Origin: Saccoglossus kowalevskii
Taxonomy: Eukaryota > Hemichordata > Enteropneusta > Harrimaniidae
Direction of reading: 5' to 3'
Assembly: GCF_000003605.2 (NCBI RefSeq)
Contig: NW_003126396.1
Location: 1-11,296 of the forward strand
Length of the DNA stretch: 11,296 bases
Positions 1 through 7,005 of the stretch are shown one piece after another. The position numbers and the translations under genes are program-made. Numbering within the stretch: position 1 is the first letter of the stretch; each line of letters opens with the position of its first letter. The notes below the pieces were generated by a model. It had not been told where the DNA came from and did not search any database. It worked only from the letters and a program-made list of their open reading frames with translations.

Positions 1-545
1 ACCAGCCATTCACCGAGCAGGATGAATGTAATGTTGTATGGATTTAGGTGTCTGGCAGTGACAGCCAGCCATACACCGGGCAAGATGAATTTAATGTTGT
101 ATGGATTGAGGACTCATGCAGTGACCGCCTTCAATACACCGGGAAAGATGAATGTAATGTTGTATGGATTGAGGGCTCTGGCAATGACAGCCTTCCATAC
201 ACCGGGCAGGATGAATATAATGTTGTATGGATTTAGGTGTCTGGCAGTGACAGCCTCCCATACACCGGGCAGGATGAATGTAATGTTTGTATGGATTGAG
301 GGGTCTGGCAGTGACAGCCAGCCATACACGAATCGGGATGTATAGAATGTGTTGATTGAGGTCTTTGGCAGTGTGCAGCCTCCCATACACCGGGCAGGAT
401 GAATGAAATATTGTATGGATTGTCTGCCATACACGGGGAAGGTTAGATGGATTGGGGGGTCTGTCAGTGATTGTCTGACAAATAGCGGGCACTATGTATG
501 GATTGAGGGGTCTGGCAGTGATAGTCTGCCATACAAAGCCTGCCA
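1..545. repeat. 63-bp minisatellite, right-hand end of the array
   Basis: Tandem copies begin with GATGAAT at 21, 84, 147, 210 and 273, exactly 63 bp apart. Further copies begin at 337 (after a 64-bp unit) and 398 (after a 61-bp unit). A typical unit reads GATGAATGTAATGTTGTATG, then GATT, a GTCTGGCAGTGACAGCC block and ATACACCGGGC. From about 415 to 545 the copies are shortened and diverged, so this is the decaying edge; the array starts before position 1. Because 63 is a multiple of three, reading frames stay open on both strands (22-345 plus, 91-546 minus, and others). The 21-residue protein repeat they encode is very probably a by-product and not a gene: several frames are open at once, and a 1-bp insertion ends the forward frame. 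Confidence 0.95.
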
Positions 546-1560
546 TGTGGGTCTACGGAAGTAGTGTTGTTCATTTCTAATGACTGCAATTATGCTTTCA
601 ATACAACATATCTCTATGTGTTTAGACGAACCACATACCACTGATTTCAAATTGGTTGAATGTATCGTGTAATTGGCCCATCTCTTATTTTATTTCAAGG
701 CAAAGCCACTGCAGCAATTTACTAAAGTACATCTAGGGAACAACCTTCAAGTTATTAAAATTATGTAGTGAATAATTGCTGGAATAGTTGCGGCGATCGT
801 CCAATGCCCCTTGCTGAGTTCAGCGTGCTCATTAGTTATTAAATCCAACTAGCGGTATATGTACTTATCTAGAAACCCTACAGTCATTGCATTAATTTGA
901 ACATAAATAGATCAATATTCACAATGTCCTTGCCACCAATTAAACAAATGATTTTCAAAACACCCAATATTAACTCCATTAACTAAAAATGACGTCAATC
1001 AACTTATAAATGAAATCTCACACAATGATCTAGGTGATACACGCCTTTGTCTTGTATTTAGGTTAGAGTTCTATTTATATATAAACTTTCTAAATCGAGA
1101 AATTATATTTATAGATTTTAGCCTCCTCTAAGCTTGTTTTAACGAAAACGTATATTTTGAGTAAAAACAACTAATTATCAATCGCGTGGGATTACAAATT
1201 CAAAGGATAAGGCAATCAATTAACGTGGTGCCCCAAGAAATGTAGGAAATCAAATATCGTATTACAACTACTAGTAATGAACAGGCGTGTTGTGTTCATA
1301 TTTAGCAATATACGTCATTGAATTGAACGAAGCAGTCGCATGCTACGTATATGATGACAAAAATGAAGCTGTGGTGGTGTTCAGTTGGGAAATTTGAGTA
1401 TTTAATTGAACAGTAACAATATTCCATCAATCTCTACGTTATAATATTACCTTTCCCAATAATGTGCAGATAGTAGCCATTATTTCAGGGCTTAGTTAAT
1501 TGTTTTGCAAAAACTGATTACTTTTAACTATATAAAAATACTAACAGGAACTAGAGACCA
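546..1560. other. AT-rich stretch without recognisable gene
   Basis: Stops are frequent in all six frames and no protein family is recognisable. There are short AT-rich runs (for example 1066-1125) and a small hairpin GCTGA-GT-TCAGC near 813. No RNA gene or transposon terminus was seen. Confidence 0.6.
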
Positions 1561-1570
1561 AATTAATTAA

Positions 1571-1650
1571 AACGGGAACCTATGGTGTTAACGGGCTTCG
1601 GTGGTTTTAAAGTGTGAACGGGAATCAGAAGAGTTGACGGGGATGGGTCT
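1571..1650. repeat. Degenerate duplication of an AACGGG-containing unit
   Basis: AACGGG-like cores occur at 1571, 1590, 1617 and 1636 (the last reads GACGGG). The spacing is 19, 27 and 19 bp. The two halves, AACGGGAA ... TTAACGGG and AACGGGAA ... TTGACGGG, look like one unit of about 46 bp duplicated once. The match is short and imperfect. Confidence 0.4.
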
Positions 1651-1660
1651 TCAGACAAAT

Positions 1661-3300
1661 TTATTTTTGAAAAACCTATGTGCAATTAAATGTTATGTGT
1701 AATTAAACCGTAGCAGTATATAACAAGACCATGAATGAAGGTTTGTCTGAACGTTAATATATTATATAAATTTTGTGAATCCAGTATTTTGATGTGAGAA
1801 CGATTCAGGCATTTTAGTAATTATTAGTACAAAAAAGGTTCACTTTTTCAGCTTACTTCAGAGAGCAACGGTTAATGGAATTCCGTCTGCACCATATGAC
1901 GACTGGTTTGTTTTCAGAGACATAATTGACATTGATCCATTTATTCATTCATTTAGTTATTTATCAATACAGCAAATGTCGGACAAGAAAACACTAATTT
2001 CTATTACTATTGAGTACTAGATTTGTTGGATTGCAAAATGGTCGCGCCCTTTAATAAATTATATCTGTCAAGGTTGAATCTAGGTCACCATGGCAACATA
2101 TTGTATATACCACAAAAACAATGCCATCAAACCTGCAATCAATATTATCATTCAACCTACTTCAACATTGTGTTGTTACAATTCTTTTCTATTCTTATTA
2201 TGAATTAAAGTTCGAATCATGAAGCAACGAGGTACTATCAGATACTAAAATGTAAGCGGATGAAATGGGATTCAAGTCATACGATATCCGAACAGTTTGA
2301 ATTCAAGCTGACAACTTGGTACTTCTAGACTACGCACTGTTCGCAATGCATACATACATATATACTTGTAAAATATTGATGTTTCTGAAAAATTAGTCTA
2401 ACTTTTACTCTAGCATTTTGCAAAATGACAACTTAGAACACATTACAAACCTCACATAGGATATTGTGGCATTATTACTAAAACCACCACAAAATAGGTA
2501 AGTTATTGGCGTTGGTCGATGACATCACATTCATCTCCAGTGTATAGTTTGCGATGTTCTCGTGATGCCATTATTACTATACATCATTATTATAATGATA
2601 CTCATTTTACAGACATACTAGCAAAATCTGTCTCATGATGTTTTGTTCGTGCGTTCGATGTAAACCAATAACGTAACATATCCTTAAGGGGTTAAACTTA
2701 TATTGTTTTTATTAAAATTATTACATATATTCTGTATTTAGGTAATACAATGCCATATCTTCTGTAAGTAATGAGGCATTATTTGATTACCATTGTATAT
2801 TAATAACAAGAATCTCTATGAATAAAGAATGTGCCACTAACCCACTTTGTACATATATTTTTAAGGCACTGTATTTGACAGTCCAAAAAATAATCTTGGA
2901 GTGCTCAATATTTGTTTAATAACAAAAAATTAATTTAAAATAGGCACTGGAGGGGAGAAGTAGTGGTAAGAGTAGGGGTGGTAGTAGTGATTTTTAAATA
3001 GCAGTTTGACAAGCACAAATAACGTAAATGAAAGCAAGAGAATGTAAAACGTTAAGCTATGGCAACCTGCAAGTAGGCCAGTCTCACTGGTTCTCATCCA
3101 CAATGGATTACGTCCCTCACATTACCAGTCCCAAAACAAAAATAAAACAAACAACAAGGTTTAAAAACTACGTAATAACACTGCCACAAGTCGATTCAAT
3201 CTTGAGTAAAAATGAACATGGTCTGTAATGAAAGTAGACGGGCTCAGTGTGTGAAAACTTTATTTGAGATTTGACAGTCACTCGTAACACGGCGTAACGG
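1661..3300. other. Non-coding AT-rich stretch with minor repeats
   Basis: No gene is recognised. Small structures include a 17-bp near-tandem pair at 1678-1711 (ATGTGCAATTAAATGTT, then ATGTGTAATTAAACCGT). There is also a near-perfect palindrome ATCATTAT-T-ATAATGAT at 2583-2599 and a purine-rich, G-rich strip at about 2950-2990. A plus-strand frame is open at 1793-2017 but has no convincing start and is within chance length. The ORFs at 2023-2208 and 3028-3228 have no recognisable domain. Confidence 0.55.
2084..2097. promoter_or_regulatory. X-box-like (RFX-type) palindrome
   Basis: GTCACCATGGCAAC matches the RFX X-box consensus GTNRCC-NN-RGYAAC at every fixed position. RFX factors bind such sites in animal promoters, including those of ciliary genes. 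No promoter or gene is visible beside it, so it may equally be part of a dispersed repeat. One-mismatch relatives lie at 7199-7212, 7998-8011 and 8111-8124. Confidence 0.25.
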
Positions 3301-3312
3301 CCACCCAATGGT

Positions 3313-3344
3313 GCAGATATGCCAATTTATGGCGCCATATCTGC
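3313..3344. repeat. Inverted repeat, 9-bp perfect stem
   Basis: GCAGATATG (3313-3321) is the exact reverse complement of CATATCTGC (3336-3344), separated by 14 nt. The right half also contains the perfect 10-bp palindrome ATGGCGCCAT (3329-3338). Confidence 0.6.
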
Positions 3345-3368
3345 TAAGAACTTAAAATAATCAAACTC

Positions 3369-3396
3369 TGTGAAAATATTAGCTGTATTTTTCACA
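3369..3396. repeat. Inverted repeat, 8-bp perfect stem
   Basis: TGTGAAAA (3369-3376) pairs exactly with TTTTCACA (3389-3396) across a 12-nt loop. It lies 24 bp after the preceding inverted repeat. Confidence 0.5.
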
Positions 3397-3552
3397 AGTC
3401 AGTGTATTTTCAGTTTGGTTGAACTTACCGACAGTTAGGCAAAGTGCTATTGTCCGGAAATGCTATAGCAACTGACACTGGAATAATAAATCAACAGAAT
3501 GAATAAGACACGGATTGGAAAACTAGTACAAAAAGCACTGCAGCAGACAACA

Positions 3553-3606
3553 CGTGACGTGCCACCTGATGGTGCGAGCTAGAAGTCACGCTGCATTGGC
3601 GCAATG
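3553..3606. repeat. Two adjacent hairpins, possibly LINE 3' tail structure
   Basis: CGTGAC (3553-3558) pairs with GTCACG (3585-3590) and encloses an inner stem CACC-TGAT-GGTG (3563-3574). Next comes CATTG-GCG-CAATG (3594-3606). On the minus strand these lie about 160-215 nt beyond the last LINE-like coding sequence. They could therefore be part of its 3' untranslated tail. That assignment is inference, because the true 3' end of the element is not visible. Confidence 0.4.
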
Positions 3607-3767
3607 AAAAGAGACGACCAGCCTTAGTATATCGAGATATCCGACCATTCATTCATGTCTGTCAAACAATTCATGTACGATTTAACTGTGTTACAAATGA
3701 ACAGAAAAGGTTTGGTTATCTATTTCACACAATAGATTAAGTGAGATCAAACACGTATGGTTCATTG

Positions 3768-3870
3768 TTAACACGTGTACACAATTTTTAGCGGATCCGT
3801 GACATGCATGCTTTGTCGTTTATTACGATGGATTAGATGGATTGTCAGTTTTGCAATGGAAATAATGTTC
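3768..3870 (-). pseudogene. LINE ORF2 fragment: probable extreme C-terminus
   Basis: A minus-strand frame reading LNIISIAKLTIHLIHRNKRQ ends at TAA 3770-3768. A hydrophobic-then-basic stretch of this kind commonly closes L1/Tx1 ORF2 after the Cys/His motif. It is offset in frame from the preceding piece. The sequence match is weak and the call depends largely on position. Confidence 0.5.
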
Positions 3871-3904
3871 AAAAACAGATTTCCAGTATTCCGAGACAGA
3901 AAGT

Positions 3905-4309
3905 CTAAAACGTTACGTGGATGCAACACCACAAACCACCAGTGGGAATGGACGTTTGAGTTTTAGTGAGAGCGGCAGCCAATTGATTGACTCTATGAAT
4001 GATATGTTGAAATATATGTTGAAATGAATCTTGATTGCCACAGAGTGGGCATTTACTGCTTGTTTATTGTTTCGCATTGAACAGAAAATTCCCGCTTGTG
4101 TATGTTTCTTGTAGGTGCGCCATTGTAGGTCCCTTCAAGTTTCGGAATAAAGGAAGCAAAACAGTCTTTGAAGTTGGGTTAATTTGTTGTGGAAGGCTAA
4201 GTATGTCACACCATACTGTATCAATTGTATCATACCGAGCATGATTAACACTGATGATGTATTTGTAGATACTGCGTTTATCGCGTGACATGCGCAGTAT
4301 CGCGTTCAT
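3905..4309 (-). pseudogene. LINE ORF2 fragment: C-terminal domain with CCHC-like motif
   Basis: One minus-strand frame runs from 4309 to TAG at 3907-3905, interrupted by a single TAA (4066-4064). The first part (81 codons) has RDKRSIYKYI and VWCDIL. Just after the TAA comes CPLCGNQDSFQHIF (first Cys codon 4051-4049), the C-x2-C-x7-H motif found near the end of L1/Tx1 ORF2. The fourth ligand, normally Cys five residues after the His, is Ile here, with His residues beside it, so the motif is damaged. Confidence 0.82.
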
Positions 4310-4445
4310 TGATAGTATGTGTGTTTAGAGTTTGTTTCCACTTATCAGGTATAGCATCATAAAGTTCGTTTATTTGTTGTTGTAGAACACGCACAGATTG
4401 GGTATTCATGGATCTGTGCAAATCAGGCGCATATAACGTGTTCAT
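4278..4445 (-). pseudogene. LINE ORF2 fragment: C-terminal domain, first part
   Basis: An open frame of 55 codons from an ATG at 4445 to TAA at 4280-4278. It is rich in Gln, Asn and charged residues (QQQINELYDAIPDKWKQ), with helix-like spacing and a Trp, as expected for the poorly conserved region between the RT and the C-terminal Cys/His motif. The assignment rests mainly on position and orientation: it lies between two recognised LINE pieces and overlaps the next one in another frame. Confidence 0.6.
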
Positions 4446-4453
4446 TGAATAAG

Positions 4454-4469
4454 TGACACATATGTGTCA
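4454..4469. repeat. Perfect 16-bp palindrome
   Basis: TGACACATATGTGTCA is identical to its reverse complement. AATAA (4448-4452) and TTATT (4474-4478) extend the symmetry beyond a small asymmetric gap. It lies within the LINE, between the FLWQGN remnant and the C-terminal domain remnant. Confidence 0.7.
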
Positions 4470-4689
4470 TTCTTTATTTAATTGAGTGTAAATGAGTTGT
4501 TGAATAACGGTTCTTGTGGGCAGCATTGGTGTCATCAATTTTGCGGATCTTGTCTAGACAATTCCAACACCGCAATAACTGAATGTAAAATGGTGGTAGA
4601 TTTGAGAATGTGTAGTCAATGTTCGTTACAAAAAGTTGTTTCGTATATGCCACAATCCGTGAATCTTAGACTCGCGTGATCTTTGTCAG

Positions 4690-4798
4690 TCACATGCCTT
4701 TTGTGCTTGAAGCAATATCAACAACATATTGACTGCCTGTATCAATTGGGAGATGAAGTTTTTTCAGTAGGAATGCAAAGATTACCTTGCCACAAAAA
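4690..4798 (-). pseudogene. LINE ORF2 fragment: FLWQGN region after the RT
   Basis: FLWQGNLCIPTEK in one frame passes by a frameshift into LHLPIDTGS and VVDIASSTKG, ending at TGA 4692-4690. This fits the conserved F.W.G ... L..P...GG.GLVD segment that follows the thumb in L1/Tx1 and related LINEs. The 100 bp between 4897 and 4799 correspond to the thumb C-terminus, with stops in every frame. Confidence 0.82.
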
Positions 4799-4897
4799 TC
4801 ATGAGTAAACGTTATACGTAACAAACGGTGTTAGTGGGTGAAGACAGTGAGTTAAGCCGGTACTGCAACTATGTGGTTTTTAATAAGTGTGCGCCCT

Positions 4898-5059
4898 CTA
4901 TATGGCATTCTTGAAGCAAAATGTGGCCCAATTTTTGTCTGTATAGTTCCTGTCTTTCCTCAAGTATACACCTACCAATTTAAGACCAGCGTTGTTCGAT
5001 TTAATGTTTAGTGGCAAGTCTGTGCGGCCATGCAACTCTTCAACCCATAACCCTTCGGA
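4898..5059 (-). pseudogene. LINE ORF2 fragment: RT thumb region
   Basis: Starts directly after a TAG and runs to TAG at 4900-4898. It contains EGLWV, RTDLPLNI, NAGLKLVGVYL and NYTDKNW. L1/Tx1 proteins have the same order after YADD: a KS.G.W.G stretch, then LKLLGVYLG and a WD/NW helix. Between 5147 and 5060 the connecting part is frameshifted and only short scraps can be read. Confidence 0.85.
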
Positions 5060-5147
5060 CTATTCCAAATTATTATTTTGCATTTGATACGCGCCCAAGA
5101 AATTCAAAATCAGTAGTTCATTTTTTGAAATCTTTATTTCTAGTGTT

Positions 5148-5342
5148 TCAAAGCTCAACGTCATCCGCATAAGCTGCAAGTTTACAGTGGTTATCATCAG
5201 TTCCCGGTAACACAATACCCTGAATTTGACTACCATTTCTGTTCAGAAGCTGCTCAATGGCAAGAACATACAACTGTGTAGAAAAGGGACAGCCCTGTCC
5301 AATCCCCCTTGTCAAGGAAAGTGGTGAAATCAGGAAATCATT
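5148..5342 (-). pseudogene. LINE ORF2 fragment: RT catalytic core with YADD box
   Basis: Open from 5342 to TGA at 5150-5148 with no ATG. It reads FLISPLSLTRGIGQGCPFS (motif B; the family usually has RQGCPLS), LYVLAIEQLLNR (motif B helix), QGIVLPG, and then KLAAYADDVEL. The YADD box is motif C, with the two metal-binding Asp residues of reverse transcriptases. This is the strongest single piece of evidence for the element. The family usually continues with a Phe or Leu pair after the YADD strand; here TGA cuts it off. Confidence 0.95.
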
Positions 5343-5619
5343 TCAGCGAATAAGGCTTTTGCATAGTGTTATAAAAGCTGGATATATATGAGCTGTAAGT
5401 GTTGCCAAACCCAAAAGCATGCAGGGTCTTTATTAGGTACAACTGGTTGACTCTGCAACACAATATTAAGTATGTGTTAGACATGTTACACAGATCAATA
5501 CTGTCGCACATAACGTTTATATTGTCATAAATATGACGACCCGGTATACTACAGCTTTGATCGGGATGAATAATACAGAGCGTAGTCGTAATGAAATTGT
5601 GTTTGTGAGTATTATACAG
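5338..5619 (-). pseudogene. LINE ORF2 fragment: RT palm, PGR motif to before motif B
   Basis: This frame has 93 codons without a stop but no ATG near its start. It carries HPDQSCSIPGRHIYDNI, the very conserved segment before RT motif A, then INVMCDSIDLCN, and later RVNQLYLIKTLHAFGFG and a short tail to TGA at 5340-5338. In the family, a block of about eight residues ending in AFD precedes RVN and supplies the first catalytic Asp (motif A). Here it is replaced by a short Leu-Ile-Leu-Cys-Cys, so a small deletion appears to have removed the catalytic Asp. Confidence 0.92.
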
Positions 5620-5930
5620 TCACTGCACAACAAGCTTACTAATCTCAAAATTGTTATATTTGAGCAGTCGCCCTTCTTGGGGATGAGAGTATCGACAGCT
5701 TGTTTACAAGGCAGAGGTAGAAAGCCATCATCGATGGAAAACATTACAACTGAATGGGAATCTTTACCAACTATAGGTCAGTATTTTTGGTAGAACTCAT
5801 CTAGTAGACCGTCAATACGCGGTGTGCGTCCTATAGGAAGTTCCTAGTGTATTGCTCAGGTTATCAAACGAGAACTACTCGTCGAGTTAAGCACAGTCAC
5901 CTTCAATAATCTGTGGTAAATCATGTAGAA
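5517..5930 (-). pseudogene. LINE ORF2 fragment: RT fingers (RT0-RT2)
   Basis: Weak remnants of the pre-RT region (LDE, FSFDNLSN) are broken by stops between about 5930 and 5823. From 5822 one frame reads IDGLLDEFYQKY, then TGA (5780-5778) where the family has Trp, so this is a probable TGG-to-TGA change. It continues with VGKD, SIDDGFLPL, AVDTLIPKKGD, VSLLCSD and SLRLRSVL. These match the RT0-RT2 motifs (IDGL..EFY; LIPKKGD; R.VSLLC.DYK). The ORF with a Met at 5744 is just this remnant. After RSVL the frame is lost, and the protein-like signal resumes in the frame listed next (5619-5338). Confidence 0.92.
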
Positions 5931-5977
5931 TTAAATGTTGTGCATTAATGACGGGTGTATTTCAGTTCGATTCTCAG

Positions 5978-6180
5978 TCAAACTAGTGTCTTGACGCTTA
6001 ATGTTTTTCTTTTTATTATTTTCTTTTTCGAGCTTGAAAAAGAAAAAAACACACAATATGTTGATTCCATGATTTGAATGTCATTCTCTAGGTCCGTTTT
6101 GTTTTTCTTATCAGCAATGTACTTAGAGTGGCAATACTGTTAAGTTTGCTTGCATGTTTCCCAGCGTCCCGTCACATTTG
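5978..6180 (-). pseudogene. LINE ORF2 fragment: linker between endonuclease and RT
   Basis: One frame carries GRWETCKQ (about 6169-6146) and then hits a stop. A second frame, open from 6139 to a TGA at 5980-5978, carries YIADKKNKTDLENDIQIME. Pieces of this kind (RWE..K, then a charged helix) are typical of the segment between endonuclease and RT in L1/Tx1 ORF2. Within it an 11-bp hairpin of T/C and A/G tracts (6019-6046) is read as FFSFSSSKKK, which looks like inserted or slipped sequence, not family sequence. Confidence 0.8.
6019..6046. repeat. Hairpin with 11-bp perfect homopurine/homopyrimidine stem
   Basis: TTTTCTTTTTC (6019-6029) and GAAAAAGAAAA (6036-6046) are exact reverse complements across the 6-nt loop GAGCTT. 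It interrupts the linker of the LINE remnant. Confidence 0.65.
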
Positions 6181-6214
6181 GATGGTTTGAAAACGATTAC
6201 GCTGCGTTTGTCAG

Positions 6215-6438
6215 TCACGCTAAAAGTCTGCGATCAACTACAGTTTTCATACACCATACTGGATTCTGGTTTTTGACAACCTTTTGAGACTTATTAATAT
6301 AAACAAGTGAATGGTCTGAAAGACCAAGTGCAGTGTTGTTGATTGATATAGTTTTTATCTCGATTCATGATGTGTTTACTAACATAAAAATCTGTCGAGA
6401 CGTACAAGTGTGTTACACCGACCCCAAGTAAAATTTGT
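6215..6438 (-). pseudogene. LINE ORF2 fragment: C-terminal part of APE endonuclease
   Basis: On the minus strand, NFTWGR is followed by RLDRF (6402-6388). A run of five T at 6390-6386 then shifts the frame, after which FYVSKHI reads on. A second shift leads into a frame open from 6354 to a TGA at 6217-6215. That frame contains GLSDHSLV (SDHSLV ends at 6302), the conserved SDH motif whose Asp and His belong to the catalytic centre of APE-type endonucleases. The following NPVW matches the P-x-W position after the SDH motif in L1/Tx1 proteins. The first two thirds of the domain (catalytic Asn and Glu) are absent; upstream sequence reads as unrelated repeat. Two frameshifts within about 50 codons rule out function. 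Confidence 0.88.
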
Positions 6439-6750
6439 TCGATTCCCGTGGTGGTTGATCAATTGGTTCATCAGCCATATTGGATTAAAATTAAACCGGA
6501 AGTGGTTATTTAACAACTTTCTGAGGGTCTAGGTATTTTTGTAATGACATATAGTACAACTCATATGTAATGGATTTGGATTGCAATACAAACTTTGGCG
6601 GTCAAGTGACCTTTTCCGTCATGTTTTTTCTCCAAAAAACGTTAAAAAAACACTTTTAAATTTTCTACTTCAGAACCACCAGGCAAAATGCTCTCAAATA
6701 TATTTTATCATCTACATATGACGCCCATTTGAATTTGAATAATTTGTTAT

Positions 6751-6779
6751 GATTGGTCACATGGTTTAGCCGCCATTTT
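6751..6779. repeat. Dispersed repeat core, copy 1 (GCCGCCAT element)
   Basis: The segment contains TCACATGGTTTAGCCGCCAT. It matches 23 of 29 positions with copy 2 at 6948-6976, offset by 197 bp in the same orientation. Similarity seems to extend to the left through loosely matching stretches (TTAAAAAA, TCTCAAA, ATTTG). It is followed by a run of 12 T. Family not identified. Confidence 0.6.
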
Positions 6780-6947
6780 TTTTTTTACTTATGCCACAAT
6801 TATGTGATTATCTTCTGATTTGCTACATTGCGTCACTATGTGGAACTCCTTCAGAAAGTTAAAAAAGATTTCAGATCAGTCACGAAATTGACCAAAAGTT
6901 CGGGCATTTGTTTCTCAAAGGTGCTTCAACTGATCTAATATAATTTT

Positions 6948-6976
6948 GATCTATCACGTGGTTTGGCCGCCATCTT
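6948..6976. repeat. Dispersed repeat core, copy 2 (GCCGCCAT element)
   Basis: The segment contains TCACGTGGTTTGGCCGCCAT, followed by CTTGGATTTTGCGAAAACGG. A third, weaker relative may be CAGCCATATTGGATT ... ACCGGAAGTGG at about 6471-6505, next to the broken 5' end of the LINE. Short elements with a GCCGCCAT..TGGATT core recur in several invertebrate genomes, but I cannot name the family. Confidence 0.6.
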
Positions 6977-7005
6977 GGATTTTGCGAAAACGGAACTTGT
7001 GCAAT

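Larger units (their letters stand above)
3768..6441 (-). mobile_element. 5'-truncated, decayed L1/Tx1-type LINE (non-LTR retrotransposon)
   Basis: Minus-strand translation gives, in the correct order and spacing, the signature pieces of a LINE ORF2 protein. They are an endonuclease end (TWGR, RLDRF, FYVSKHI, GLSDHSLV), a linker (GRWE, YIADKKNK), RT fingers (IDGLLDEFY, LIPKKGD, VSLLCSD), PGRHIYDNI, palm (GIGQGCPFS, AAYADDVEL), thumb, FLWQGN, a C-terminal domain, and a CCHC-like motif beginning CPLCGNQ. An APE-type endonuclease plus a C-terminal Cys/His motif and this style of RT fit the L1/Tx1 group. ORF2 proteins nick the target and reverse-transcribe the element RNA onto it. This copy lacks ORF1 and the N-terminal endonuclease (5' truncation is usual for LINEs), and frameshifts and stops break it throughout, so it is dead. 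Its 3' end, tail and target-site duplication could not be located and may lie below 3768. Confidence 0.93.

Noticed and set aside
22-546. Overlapping ORFs on both strands with a 21-residue repeat protein
   Set aside because: They follow from a 63-bp tandem repeat whose period is a multiple of three; several frames are open at once and small indels end them. No independent coding evidence.
6425-6455. GTTCGATTCCC resembling a tRNA B box (possible SINE or tRNA)
   Set aside because: No A box at the right distance, no cloverleaf and no SINE tail; most of it falls within the endonuclease end of the LINE.
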